64,000 nucleotides of DNA, taken from positions 248,001-312,000 of the forward strand of contig JADNRY010000046.1 in the NCBI GenBank assembly GCA_015501585.1. The letters run 5' to 3'. Below the pieces are notes generated by a model. That model was not told where the DNA came from. It searched no databases and saw nothing but the letters and a program-made list of their open reading frames with translations. This stretch comes from Rhodocollybia butyracea. Its lineage: Eukaryota > Basidiomycota > Agaricomycetes > Agaricales > Omphalotaceae. Below, piece by piece: positions 42,009-55,741 of this stretch (positions are counted from its first letter, which is position 1; the number at the start of each line of letters is the position of its first letter). The position numbers and the translations under genes were made by a program.

Positions 42009-44131
42009 TCATATTGGAGAATCAAAGGCAGCTATATCGTAGAGGTGTTTGGGGAAGTATCGGGCGCGGATTGAACGTCCTCCGAAAAAAGCGACCATCG
42101 AACTCGTGGACTGTCTTCCAAGCACCAGTAGGGCCTGAAAATTGCACGAAGATGCGGACTGCTTCGGCTGGGTCTGTCGCAGAGTGCACGAGGTGGACTA
42201 GGACCCTCTCAACTGTGCCGTTCTTTGCACACTCGTCGCCTGTTTATAATATAAATGAGCTACAGGAACAAAAAAAATAAAGTGAGTGGACACGTACCAA
42301 TTTCACCTCGCAGGTCATCATCATCCACATCCTCTACCCCAACCATATTCGTCAACAACACAATCGGACTAGGCTCCCCAAATCGAGCTTTTTCTCGTGC
42401 CTTCACATCCTCATTATTATTGATAATCTTACCTCTGTTAGTCATCCCCCCACGGGTGTTCCCAGCGTTATTCCCTTTTTTCCCTTCTTTGACGCGCTCG
42501 ACGGTTAGAGCGTTGACGATACCAGATCCGTCTGCGCCTAATCCTTGGCCTTCCTTATGTCCCCACTTGGCCATGAGACGCGCAGCGAAGCCATGAGGGT
42601 CGGGTCTACATAGAGTGGATCAGCGAGTGCTTCATTTACAGGCGGTTTGAAACTAACCGTTTTTGCTGTCGCTCTTCCTCAACGGGAGACGGAGCAGCAT
42701 CGGTGGGTGGTCGAATGGCGCCCAACTTGGCAGCTATGGCGGCAGCTGCTCGAGCTCTTTCATCCAGCATAGCCGAACCGGGAGGTCCAGGGGGAGGTGG
42801 AGGAACAGAAGGAGGTGCGAACGGATTGTAGGCCAGTGTCGGAGGAGAGGGCTGACGCGGAGGAGGCGCAGGGGCCGTTGCGGCGAATGGCGGTTCTGAT
42901 GTCTGAGAGGTCATAGCTGCACGCCGGAGATAGGCTTCGTCACCGGATTCTGCACGGGAGAACGAAGGAGATGGTTCGGGAATCCCTGCATTGTCAGTAT
43001 CCATAGAGGGAGGCGGTGGAGGCTGGGCGACAGGGGGAGGCCGTGCGCCCATAGACATCTGCAGCCGCCGTTGGTATGCCTCGTCGCCGGTGAGATCGCG
43101 GTCGACCTGTGCTGGGGCTGGGGCTGATGCCCGAGGCTCACTGTTGCCAATTCCACGTTTCTCATCGTCTGCGCGGGACCAGTGGTCATAGCTATCGTGC
43201 TCGTTGAAGCGACCTGCATTCATGATGAGTTTCCGCCTAACAACAAGTAAAAAGACACATACCACTTTTACGTGGCGGGCGGTCATCATCGGAAAGGGAA
43301 TATTCGCTGTCGGAGTAATCGCTATGGCGAGATCTTTTGCGGTCTGCGTTTCTGCGTTCCTCTGCGAGTCGTTCGCGGCGTTCGATTCGTTCCTTCTGTT
43401 TCCAGACCTTGAATTCGTTGTAATCGTTAGGACGTAGGATTTCGTAGGGTTCTGAGGGATCCCAAGCGATGATAGGAGGCGCGTTACGGTTCTAGAAGGG
43501 TTTTTTTATTACCAGGCTGAAAGAAGGAAGAGATGTGGTTTCACCTTTTTATTTTTGCCCTTGCCTACTCTTCGCTTCTGATTGGACTTGAACCCGTTGA
43601 CGTCTTCATCAAGAACCATGGAAGGCGGCTTGACTTTCTTTCCCCATCCTTGGCCTTGCGGTGTGTCGTCTGGCGTTGGAACGGGGTTCAATTTTTCTGG
43701 CTCTACCAGTGTAGGAGGTGCGAACACGACGGCGGTTGAAGAGACCGTAGCCGATGCAAAAGCAGCACCGACTGGTAACCTGGGAACAGCAGTTTTTGCT
43801 TTCTGGTTCTGATTTCGCCTGACGGGAGCGAAAGCGAGTGCAGCAGACCATCCTTTTAGAGGATTCGCGAAAAGGATATGGAAGGGGGCTATTTCAATAA
43901 AGCTCTTAATTGCCAAGTGGTACAACAATGAATACCGGCTGTGGATTTGCCTCCCGATGAAGCTTCGGTGGGCTGGGCCTGTTCTGTGGGCGCAGGGGCT
44001 GGGGCTGGAGTTGGGGCAGAAACGGGTTCTGGGTCTTGTTTTGTTTCGAGGGGTATAGGACGAGTAATCGTAGGCGTGGTGGAACCGGAAAACTGGATTC
44101 CTCCGTAGAGGCCTCCAGCTTTGCTTGACAT
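42009..44131 (-). CDS. Splicing factor 45 (SPF45/RBM17) homologue: G-patch + UHM-type RRM
   Basis: Nuclear alternative-splicing factor. The start at 44131 gives [16 protein letters not shown], matching the SPF45 N-terminus (LYGGIQFS). Then come [15 protein letters not shown], a basic region with [47 protein letters not shown], a Pro-rich segment, the G-patch ([20 protein letters not shown]), and a C-terminal RRM of the UHM class ([41 protein letters not shown], where the R-x-F motif binds ULM ligands). It ends [11 protein letters not shown]. About 560 aa. Introns are short GT-AG. The domain order is diagnostic for the family. Confidence 0.9.
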
Positions 44132-44306
44132 GGTGGACGTGTGAATTGAAGAGTGGGCGCTTATCAGGTTTATAACGTGACGAGGAAGGGTTAACGCGTC
44201 ACGCGCCATGACTCATTGTGACTCCCAGGCGCGTCGACAAGAGAGAACAAATTTATTATGCTATTGTACATTATACATACATTTTAGATGATACACCGAT
44301 ATATCT

Positions 44307-44855
44307 TTACTTTTGTCCAGTCGCCTTTTCGTACGCCTTGTTCGCTGCTTCTGACACTTTCGTCGTCGCAGTCGACACAAAGCCTTCGGTGGTTCTCGCA
44401 GCTTGGGGTTGCTTAGTATTCGCCCAATCGTCTAACAAACGTTCAGTCGAAACACACCACCAGATCGAACACGGACTGACCTTTATTGGGGTCATGGTTC
44501 AAAGGATCAATATTCGAAGTCTCGATGATGCCAGGCCTGCCCTCGATTACTCCAGCAGTCTCTTTGAAGTTTCGGGCAGCCTGTTTATCGCCGTCAAAGT
44601 TGGGTCCAGCACCGGCTCCACGTTCAGCTGTAGTGGGGTCGGCGACCTGTGGAGACTTGTGAGCGATACTGATGGTACGAAGATATAAGAACGCACAAAG
44701 TTGTTCACCAAAGGATTACTAGTATCTGAAGACTATCGAACGGTTACAATGTATGCAGTCTGAGGATTAGTAGTACTTACGGACGTCGGGTTTGCGACAC
44801 CTGGGTATGTATCTACACCCACGGCGCCTCCTTGAGTTCGATCGTTAACGGCCAT
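44307..44855 (-). CDS. Small hydrophilic protein, unknown function
   Basis: Start ATG at 44855: MAVNDRTQGGAVGVDTYPGV, then after an intron of about 130 nt VADPTTAERGAGPNFDGDKQ and so on to NIDPLNHDPNK, and after another intron DWANTKQPQAARTTEGFVST to KAYEKATGQK. About 120 aa, Gly/Ala/Thr-rich, with no hydrophobic core, membrane segment or signal peptide. The end (TTKVSEAANKAYEKATGQK) could form an amphipathic helix. Composition is like small stress-associated fungal proteins, but I have no family name. Reading frame and splice sites are consistent, so the gene is probably real. Confidence 0.65.
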
Positions 44856-44971
44856 GATTTAAAAGTTGGAAATTTGGGCTGGAAATCGGACCTTTATACG
44901 AGAAAAAAGCTGGTCATACGTCAGAAGTTGCGTAGGGTCTCAGTCGGTGGAGCGGTCACAGTATGGATTAA

Positions 44972-45653
44972 CTAATAGTAGGATGTCCCATTATTATTGA
45001 AATACCTTTCCCGTATTCGTCTACTAAGTACATGAACTGCAAACTCTCCTCCATCAATCATCGCCCATCCATTCTGCATTCGTTTTTTCGAATTCGGCGG
45101 GAGTTCTAAAGGAGGCTGAGCACTAAGAAGCTGCATTACACAAAGTTAGCGTCGAATCTGAAAAAATAACTTGGCCTACCGATTTACGAACTAGCCTCAC
45201 TACAGACTCGATAGCACCTTTGTTTTCAGTACCTTCCTTAACCTACAACCCAACTAATGAGCATTCAAATAAACCGAAATTCAAGTTACTCACCTCCGCA
45301 AACACCGTCCAATTCCACAGCGATCCAGGAATGTCAAACGCAGATACAAACCCAAACGTTCCTCCTTTCTTCCGTCTCCCCTGCGGCTTCCTTAACGGCG
45401 GCGGCGGTCCCATTTCCCTCCCTTCAGCCCGGCTCACAAGCAACTTGGAATGCTCCAGATGCGGCGACTGGATCAACTGTGCATGCAACTCTCTGAGAAT
45501 TTTCGGCGCGTCTTCAGGAACCGGCGGAGCACGCGATATACGGTCTGCATGTGGATTCGTCGACGGCGCAGCTTCCTGCTCCACAAACCACGGCGTTGTA
45601 GACACCCAGCGTCGTTGAAATCGCACAGAAGAAATTCGTTTGCGAAGAAGCAT
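44972..45653 (-). CDS. RsfS/Atp25 N-domain-like mitochondrial protein
   Basis: Start at 45653: MLLRKRISSVRFQRRWVSTT is a strongly basic, Ser-rich presequence typical of mitochondrial import. Next come TPWFVEQEAAP, PKILRELHAQLIQSPHLE, PQGRRKKGG, DIPGSLWNWTVFAEVKEGTE, and after a second intron SLLSAQPPLELPPNSKKRMQ and GWAMIDGGEFAVHVLSRRIR. This order matches the RsfS-like (ribosome-silencing factor) domain at the N-terminus of fungal Atp25, which acts on the mitochondrial large ribosomal subunit. About 195 aa; the long C-terminal half of yeast Atp25, which stabilises an ATP-synthase mRNA, is absent. Divergent from shr3, with 93 nt between starts. Confidence 0.75.
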
Positions 45654-45746
45654 TGAAAAATGACGTAATAAAAACTCCAAAGTGAAAATCACATGTGGGC
45701 GCCTTTTTTTTAACCAGCCCAGCTAGACTCCCAGTGTTGAACCAAT

Positions 45747-46486
45747 ATGGGTATCAGAGCTGCTGTAGTCGTTTGCGTTACCAGCTTTATGCTTGGTATG
45801 TTTTTTTCTTTTTCTTTTTATTTCATATCTAATACTGTATATATACACAGGGTCCTTATTCACGCATTGGATAGCTGATTCCCTGACGCTCTGGAAATCC
45901 CCAACGACAGACCAGAACATATGGACGGCCGCTACGTATTACTCCATCATCGCCAATGGCCCAGCTGAAATACAATACACAGTAGCCGCCATCGTTCTCC
46001 TAGGCGCAACAACAATCCTATGGAGTCTGCGAGACGGAAGAGCTGGAAACTTGATGTTTGACGGAGGCAGCATCTGTGAGCTTATCAACCCTCTCAACAC
46101 ATACTTGGTTATTCACATTCTTCTTTTGCAGTCTTATTCTGCACCTCCATCTGGATGTACCTGTCTTCTGTCCTACCCAGTACGCCCTCTTCCCTGCCTT
46201 CTTCCAAGCAGCCCTTATCTTATATCTATTCTACTTAGGCATATTCTCGCTCTTCAAAAATCTTCCTCCTCATCCCTCAACACACGCCGTGCCACAGGAA
46301 CTGCACTCTGCCATCTTCGACGTCGCGTCGAATAACCTCATCTGCAGCGTCGCGCTCACTGGTGTCCTTGGCCTCCAAGCCGGTCGCTTCTGGGCCGAGT
46401 CGGCGGATACAGACGACCTCGAGTCCTTGAGAGCCAAGCCTACCCCAGGGCCCTCCCGCGCAAAAACACCCCAATCAGAAGAATAA
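45747..46486 (+). CDS. shr3: Shr3, ER chaperone for amino-acid permeases
   Basis: Polytopic ER membrane chaperone needed to fold and export amino-acid permeases. The start at 45747 gives MGIRAAVVVCVTSFMLG in a short first exon, then SLFTHWIADSLTLWKSPTTD and NIWTAATYYSIIANGPAEIQ (strongly family-typical), then LWSLRDGRAGNLMFDGGSI. The last exon begins FLFCTSIWMYLSSVLPTLFP and continues with two more hydrophobic segments. About four membrane segments, as in yeast Shr3. The C-terminus is a short charged cytosolic tail (LRAKPTPGPSRAKTPQSEE). About 200 aa, normal. A likely client-class permease is encoded at 55.7 kb in this window. Confidence 0.92.
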
Positions 46487-46729
46487 ACGCGCTTCTCGTA
46501 GATCGATATCGAATACTTATGCGTTTTTTTATTCGAATTCTTTTGAACACGGCCACTATTTTCACTAATTTATGGGATTTTTCTTCGGACACGTTCACTC
46601 ACACACATCTACATCCGAATTAGCCAGTTCTATCTTGTACTGGACAACGTATGGCTAATGTAACGTACGTACGTCTCTATATGAAACTATCGATACATGT
46701 CGTCTCTCCATTCAGGCACCTAGTCCTCC

Positions 46730-49047
<2,318 letters not shown>

Positions 49048-49179
49048 AGGACGATATATGAAGTAGCCAGGATGGAAAGATGGGAAGAGAAAAAGTTTGA
49101 AGTTCAAGCCGGTATTTGTCGGAAGGAATGCGTCATCAAAGAATGTTTTTAGCGCCCAGCTAATACTAATGTTAACGTT

Positions 49180-50687
49180 ATGATTGACTCTTCCAGTAAG
49201 GCGTACAAAAAAGCTCGCAGGCAATATCTCAAGACGACGAGGAATAGAGATCAGAATATAGAAAAAGACTGGACGCCATTTCGCGCTGCAGAAAAGTACT
49301 TCAAAGCGCGATTTCCTCCACCGGATTTGACTAAGGTCCTCGACCTCGCTGTACTAGACAGCACAAGAGGTGCTGAACTAGCTGCCGGAGTTTGGTTAGG
49401 AACTCCAGATGCTGTAGAAACTCGAGCATTTACTACGAATGCCGGAAGACCAGGATATACTTTTCCAAGTGTCCCAGGTTTGTGTATTCCACTCTGCCTG
49501 CCGCTCAAGAATTTCACGTTGATCTAGGACTTGTACTGCTACCTGCCTTTTTATCTCCGGAAAAGCAGATAGAACTGGTAAAGTGGTCTCTTGTAGATCA
49601 CTCTAAACCTCCCAACGAAACAAATCTTGACATTCACTACATCCTTCCAACTGAAGGGATATGGAACGCCCATGTACGAGATGGCACGACCGTAGTCCAT
49701 CCACGCCCGATCGAGTCAGACGCCCAATATCTCAAGCAAGAATCTGGTCCTAGACAGCTTATAGACAACATTTCAGCAAACACAGACAACTTTGAATCAC
49801 TGAACAGCGTTAGTAAACTACCACCGCCGCCAGCAGCTACTGTGCAACCATCCACCTGCTCTGATTTGCTATCACGACTCCGATGGGCAAATATTGGCTG
49901 GTTTTATCACTGGGGGACAAAACAGTATGATTTTTCGAAAGGGAAGATCCCTGTTCATGATACTGTTCGGCAAGTATGCAAAAGCGCTGTTCAGTCGATT
50001 GAGTGGAAGGATGTGTTCGCGTCGGATACAGCTGATTGGGGTCCAGATGGTCCAGATTGGATGGACTGGCATGAAAATTACGGTATATGCCCATGATATT
50101 TTCCATGTAGCACACTGATTTTTATATCACCTCAAGAACCCGATGCTGGGATCGTGAATTTTTACCAGACAAAGGTAACCCAGTGAATGGTATTTTTTTG
50201 GGATGGGCTGAAGCTAAAGGTTTTGCAGGACACTTTGATGGCACACGTGGACCGTTCAGAAGTTTGCGCGACTTCTCCTCTGGTTTCCATCTCGTACGTG
50301 CTTTCGTTATTATCAAGGTTCATTATGGGTCACATTGATGTGGATGCTCCTCAGACTTGGAAATGCTGCCATATTTCTGATTGGAGGGCTTACTCGAGAT
50401 ACTGACCCAATCCCGATTCTACTACGGTCAGGAGATGTGGTTATCATGTCCGGACCCGCATGTCGCAGAGCATATCATGGTATGTAGACGAGAAAATTCT
50501 TAGCACATTGTGCTGACACGTAGCTCAAGGTGTACCCCGTATACTCGATAATACTTTCCCACCTCATATGATTGATATCCCAGATGATCCAGGCTGGTCT
50601 GTTTTTAAAACCTATATGGCCTCGACGAGGATAAATGTCAACGTCAGGCAGGTGTTTCCGAGAGAGTTTGATCCTCGTATTGCTTAA
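49180..50687 (+). CDS. AlkB homologue 1-type Fe(II)/2-oxoglutarate dioxygenase
   Basis: Likely nucleic-acid demethylase of the ALKBH1 group. The start is the ATG at 49180 (MIDSSSKAYKKARRQYLKTT). The catalytic core is visible in the later exons: GIVNFYQTKDTLMAHVDRSE carries the HxD iron ligands, then PLVSIS-LGNAAIFLIGGLTR, SGDVVIMSGPACRRAYHGVP with the second iron-binding His, and RINVNVRQVFP, the R-x5-R-like 2-oxoglutarate motif. ALKBH1-typical is WANIGWFYHWGTKQYDFSKG in the middle. About 410 aa with five or so GT-AG introns. It is divergent from LETM1 over 132 nt. Substrate (tRNA, DNA or mRNA) cannot be told from the sequence. Confidence 0.9.
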
Positions 50688-51052
50688 GAGCATATATGTA
50701 TGTAATATTTAGTTGACAGACATGGTGTACTATCACTGCAAAATGAAAACTACGAAGAGTTACTCTAAACGTCTCGGCAAGTCAATTTGATAAGAAAAAA
50801 GTATCAGGTTTAGAGAGATGGAAGCGTTGAGTGCATCAGTATCCCGATTAGTACGCTTGTACGCCGCTTGTATCACCTCATGTAGACTCCAGTCTGATAA
50901 TGCGTGTGTCAATTCACATGAATACAATGAAGCGCACTTTCGAAAGTGAGGCGCTGGGATGATTAGCGCCAAGGCGCTGCTGTCCACGTGATACTATATA
51001 GTTCTTCATCTCTTCCACCGTTCTCTCCGAAAAAAATAGCGGACTAGTAGCA
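50688..51052. other. Upstream region of the eS21 gene, with a perfect palindrome
   Basis: 365 bases between the AlkB-like gene and the ribosomal protein gene. A perfect 14-bp palindrome CACTTTCGAAAGTG lies at 50935-50948, flanked by GCGC motifs. A pyrimidine-rich tract (ttcttcatctcttccaccg) just before the start is typical of ribosomal-protein promoters in fungi. Confidence 0.6.
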
Positions 51053-51476
51053 ATGGAAAACGACCAGGTGCGTACTCATGCTTATGTATCCTAAACCGGA
51101 CGAAATGCTGAACTTGTATGTAGGGTGTTCTCGTTGATCTCTATGTTCCCCGCAAATGTGCGGCAACAAGTTCGTAGAGAAAACTGTTTCCAAATATTCA
51201 CTTCCTTAACATGCCCATCTTATCCAGACCGTCTAATTACCTCCAAAGACCACGCTTCAGTACAAATCGCTATCTGTGACGTTGATGCCAATGGCCGCGC
51301 ATTGCCTACCACCACAACTTTCGCTCTCTGCGGACAGGTGCGATCTCAGGGAGAGAGCGACGATGCAATCAATAGACTAGCAACCCAGGCTGGCTGTGAG
51401 TTGAATGATTATTCGTTCTGATTTGATTCTGAAGAAATTTCTAGTGCTTCGCAATGTCTGGTCATACCAAAAGTAA
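51053..51476 (+). CDS. rps21: 40S ribosomal protein eS21
   Basis: Small-subunit ribosomal protein. The start at 51053 gives MENDQ in a 15-nt first exon; exon 2 gives GVLVDLYVPRKCAAT; exon 3 gives NRLITSKDHASVQIAICDVD and ALCGQVRSQGESDDAINRLA; exon 4 gives LLRNVWSYQK. These match eS21 over its entire length (about 88 aa). Intron rule checks: each join keeps the frame (T-N across the second intron, AG-LL across the third). Dense small introns in ribosomal-protein genes are common in basidiomycetes. Confidence 0.95.
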
Positions 51477-51731
51477 TCTGTAGAACATTACGTTGATCTC
51501 TCTTTACTCTGCTGTCTTATTCCATGTTCTACTGTACTGCACACACGAAATACGATCTGGATGTGACGAGAACTCTTATTCTGAGGAACGTAATCATTTT
51601 TGCAAGTTCGTAACCAGCCGAGTAGGAGCTTGGACTGATATGTGATGACTTGTTGGGATGACTCATACATCCAGCGCTTATATTCGGCATGTGAATTATG
51701 ACATTAAGTCGTGGCCTTGAGCGCAGCAGCC

Positions 51732-54700
51732 ATGGAACAACTCTTTGAACAATCTTCACCATCTGACAGTACTATCTCCACTTCCTCTGTATGTTCTCAG
51801 CCAAATTTATCTTATCAACTTTAATCGGTATTCTAGACAAACTCTATGGTCGAAATCAAGTACACAGAGCCTCCACGTCCAACAACATTGCCCGATGATG
51901 ACCACAAGTTTCGGTTGGTTTACACAAAATCAAAAGTCTATGTTAATCCAACAGCATATGCTCGCGACAACATTCCGGGCTTTATTGCTCTTGTAAAGCG
52001 GGTGAGTCGTAAGACAACTATGACATATGTAATGCGTCAACCACTTGTAGGACGCTTCAACACCATCGTATTATTTAGCGTGGATTCCAGAGACCTTGTT
52101 GAATGAAAGGGGAGCTACAGAATGGGATAAGTTTGTCAAAGTTGAAGAAAAGGCTGATGTTGACGAAGAGGACGATGGTCAGTAATATTGCACTCAATGT
52201 CGACTGTTTCTGACAACACTTGACTTAGATGTAGTGTTGATTGACTTGCCTACACAACGGCCGCAGTCATATGCATTCTCTGTTCCTCTTACACAAGTTT
52301 ATTCACTCCTTGCTTACCCACCTTCATTCTCCTCCTGGCGTAATTACGTTTATTTCAGTTTGTGGACTTTGCTGATGATTTGCACAGATGGATCAATACA
52401 AATCAACCTCTATAGTGGAGCTACTGTTCCCCCACTTTACTTTCACGATGACGAATCTCGTTCCTTCACCATGCCGCCGCCAAAGTCTCATGCCACCAGC
52501 AGTAAATCGAGTATCACGGCTTATCCTCCTCCGCCTTCCCTTTCTTCGCCCATCAAATCCCCAAACTCATGGGGCGGAGAGGATTTTATTGTCCGGCTGA
52601 AATCCTATGCTCATATAATGCGGTCAAATCTGCAGTCTTCCTTGTATCTGGTTGACCCCTCACGTTCCGACATTGAAACACATTCAACACAAATATTTGA
52701 CGATGATGCAGTTGATGACATACTAGCCCAATCATCTTATGCAAACTCTTTTTCTCCAGTCCCTGCACACCGCAAACCTCGTCCACTCAGTTCCCCTCCC
52801 ACATCCACTCTATCCCCAAATCCCTACTCACATCGGTCCTCCGTTCTCCATCGGTCTCTCGGATCAGTTTCGTCTACTGCGCAATCGTCTTCCCAAGCTC
52901 GGATGGCTTTGCTTCAGTCCTTTTCGAATATCACACGAGCTACACGTCATGCAGCTCAGAACATCCTTTCTCATCCACTCGCGAAGCCCATCGTGCCACA
53001 TTTACCGGATCCAGTCAAGAGTCTTGTTAATGTTAATGGAGATTTGGAATGGGGTAGTTGGGTAGAGAAGGGAGGCGTCGGAGAATTTGAGAGTGCACGG
53101 GTTTATTTGGCCAGATGGGCGAGGATTGTGGCGGAGGAAGGAGAGCGTGCTAGGAAAAGGGAGTCACAAGCTATCGGGCCTTCCGGATCTGCTAGTGTGA
53201 CAGAGGAGACTTCGTCTTTAGGAGTATTTGAGCTGTTGCATTCGTCGTCTAATTTGCCTACTCCTACACCGTCAAGAGATCCTACGCATCCAGTTGATCA
53301 AAAAACTTGGGCAGGCTGGTTTGGTGCCGATGGGAGGCCAAAAGTGACCGTGGAAGAGATGAGGCGAGAGGTGTTCAGGAGAGGTGTTTCTGAGCAAGGT
53401 AGATTGAGGCAGACCATCTGGCCGTTTATTTTGGGTGTTTTGGAATGGGATGTGGACGGAGAGGAACGAGACAAGAAATGGGAAATGAAGAGGTATGTCC
53501 TTAACACCGTCCTTCTTTTCCCGCACTCATAGGAACCCTACAGGAAGCAATACCATGACTTCAAAGATCAGTGGTGTGGTGTCCCAGAGGTTTTTGAAAG
53601 ACCAGATATTATCGACGTTAGTTGCAGGTTTCACAGCTTCACAGCTCTTCACTTATCATGTTATTTTTATAGGAACGTCACCGAATTGATGTAGATTGTC
53701 GTCGTACAGATCGTAGCCAACCATTGTTCTCCACCCCAGGCGGTTCACCTTCTCCTGAGAAATCTTCCGAAATGGACGACGAGAAAGCCCGTTTACAACG
53801 GTATTCGACTATTTCCCCGAATGTGGTTGATATAGGGTCGCAGTCTCCGAGTAATGAACATATCGACCGGATGGGAGGGATTTTACTTACTTATAATCTC
53901 TATGAACGAGAGCTAGGTTTGTTGTTTGAATTTTTCCCATGTATTTGCCGTCTCAAGTGGTTCTTATTGGCCCAGGATATGTTCAAGGCATGTCGGATCT
54001 TTGCGCCCCCATCTATGTCGTTATGCAAGCAGAGGAAGAGATGACTTTTTGGTGTTTCACGGAGGTCATGAATCGCATGGTAGAGTCGAATTTCGTTACC
54101 TGGGCGGATGATAACTTAAGGAAATTCAGAAACAAAACTTCCTCCGAGACCAGAGTGGTATGAAAAAGCAGCTTTCAACGCTTCAACAGCTCATTGAAGT
54201 GATGGACCCCGAACTGTATCGTCATCTTGGTACGTTTTCGTTTTTGATCCACATGGCTGCAAACTAACGAACTGTAGAAAAAACGGATGGGCTCAATCTG
54301 TTCTTCTGCTTCCGGTACGTTTTTATTTTTATTTTTTTTACTCGAAATTTTATTTCTAATTTGTAGCTGGATATTAATCACATTCAAACGAGAGTTTCCC
54401 TTCAACGACGTTTTAAGGCTATGGGAGATTCTGTGGACAGATTATTACAGCAAGGACTTTGTACTGTTTGTTGCCCTGGCCATTCTTGAGTCTCATAGAG
54501 ATATAATATTGAGATATCTGGTTGAAGTAAGCATTTCGAGTTTAGGTCTTATTACACCAATGGGCTGACCTTGTGTTTTCATTAGTTTGACGAGATTCTC
54601 AAGGTAAGCTGACTCTCTTTCGTTCATTCATCAATTCCGACTTGCTTCACAGTACTGCAATGAACTGAGTATGACAATCGAGCTTGACTCAACCCTGGCT

Positions 54701-54949
54701 CAAGCGGAGGTGTTATATCTTTCCTTTGCTCAACTCGTGGCCGATATCGATCGACGACAAGCGGAGCAGGACTCGGAGTTATCAAAAAAACAGGGACTTC
54801 GTCGCCGGGGAACTGCACCTCACTCGTCTGGAGATTCCGGTGAAGCCAGTCAGCTCTCTTCAACATTCTCGACTGCAAACACGAAGCAAACGGGCGTTCC
54901 AGTGCTCAGTGAATATCTGAGGGACTTATTGAAAACTGGGAGGTCTTGA
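51732..54949 (+). CDS. gyp7: TBC-domain Rab GTPase-activating protein, Gyp7-like
   Basis: Rab/Ypt GAP of the vacuolar pathway by similarity to Gyp7 and TBC1D15. The start at 51732 (MEQLFEQSSPSDSTISTSS) precedes an N-terminal domain (MVEIKYTEPPRPTTLPDDDH, RLVYTKSKVYVNPTAYARDN, PGFIALVKR-DASTPSYYLAW). Then come a long Ser/Pro-rich segment and the TBC domain: KTWAGWFGADGRPKVTVEEM, LRQTIWPFILGVLEWD, ERHRIDVDCRRTDR (arginine finger I-x2-D-x2-R), GGILLTYNLYERELGYVQGM (glutamine finger), LCAPIYVVMQAEEEMTFWCF, LNLFFCFRWILITFKREFPF and LRLWEILWTDYYSKDF. It ends LSEYLRDLLKTGRS. Both catalytic fingers are intact. About 840-860 aa with some 10 introns. Confidence 0.93.
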
Positions 54950-55741
54950 TGGTCTTGGTGTCATAGTACAGTGGTAACATTAGAAACTTTTAGTTTTCGT
55001 AAGCACTACCTATAATTTGTAATATTCACGGGCATATCGAACTTATATTGTATGTATGTAGTCTAACTAAATGATATACTTCAGTCGGGACAACAAGAGG
55101 CTGTCGCTGATCTAGCTAACGTATGTGCTACGTACGTACGTAAGTAATGGAACGACCGAGCAACAGCATATCCTCCACCACTATCAGCCTTGATATTCAC
55201 CGACCATGAATGTGCCACACTACAATATTGCTTCGCCAAAGCTAAGAATTCACAATGGCCTGCATTCGACGCGACGCGAAATGGGCGCTAATAACCTAAT
55301 ACAGGCACAGCTAGTATATGGCATTTTGTATATTAGCGGAAGCGATCGTGCCAATGGGTGTAACCTTTTGATATAAATTGTTAACTTGAGTCTGGTTGGC
55401 AACCGTACTTACTCCTCTCTGCCATCAGCGTTAATATCGACGTGCTCGCTGTTCACGGCTTATTGATAACACATCAGCTTCCGTGTGCACCCAGGGTCTC
55501 TAGCTCTTCAGGCTCGCGAGTCCCGACTCGAGTACGTTGGTTCGTTTCTCGGGACAGATTGCGACATCCTTAACGAAAAAACGTTCGCATGACCCTCCGT
55601 AGCTTCCAGCCACTGGCACGTATTGAATTTGTATTTCGACTTTGAGCAGTTCAAGGGACAGCTACTTTTAAAATGACTGGGCATGTACTTCACCGTCGTC
55701 TTTCCTCTCCTCCCCCCCTCTCATCAACTAAAACACTCACC
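54950..55741. other. Intergenic region of about 800 bases
   Basis: No gene seen. It contains a short (ACGT)n stretch at about 55130-55142. The last 60 bases are strongly pyrimidine-rich, a plausible promoter-proximal element of the permease. An upstream in-frame ATG at 55673 would add 23 residues to the permease but is less likely to be used. Confidence 0.5.
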
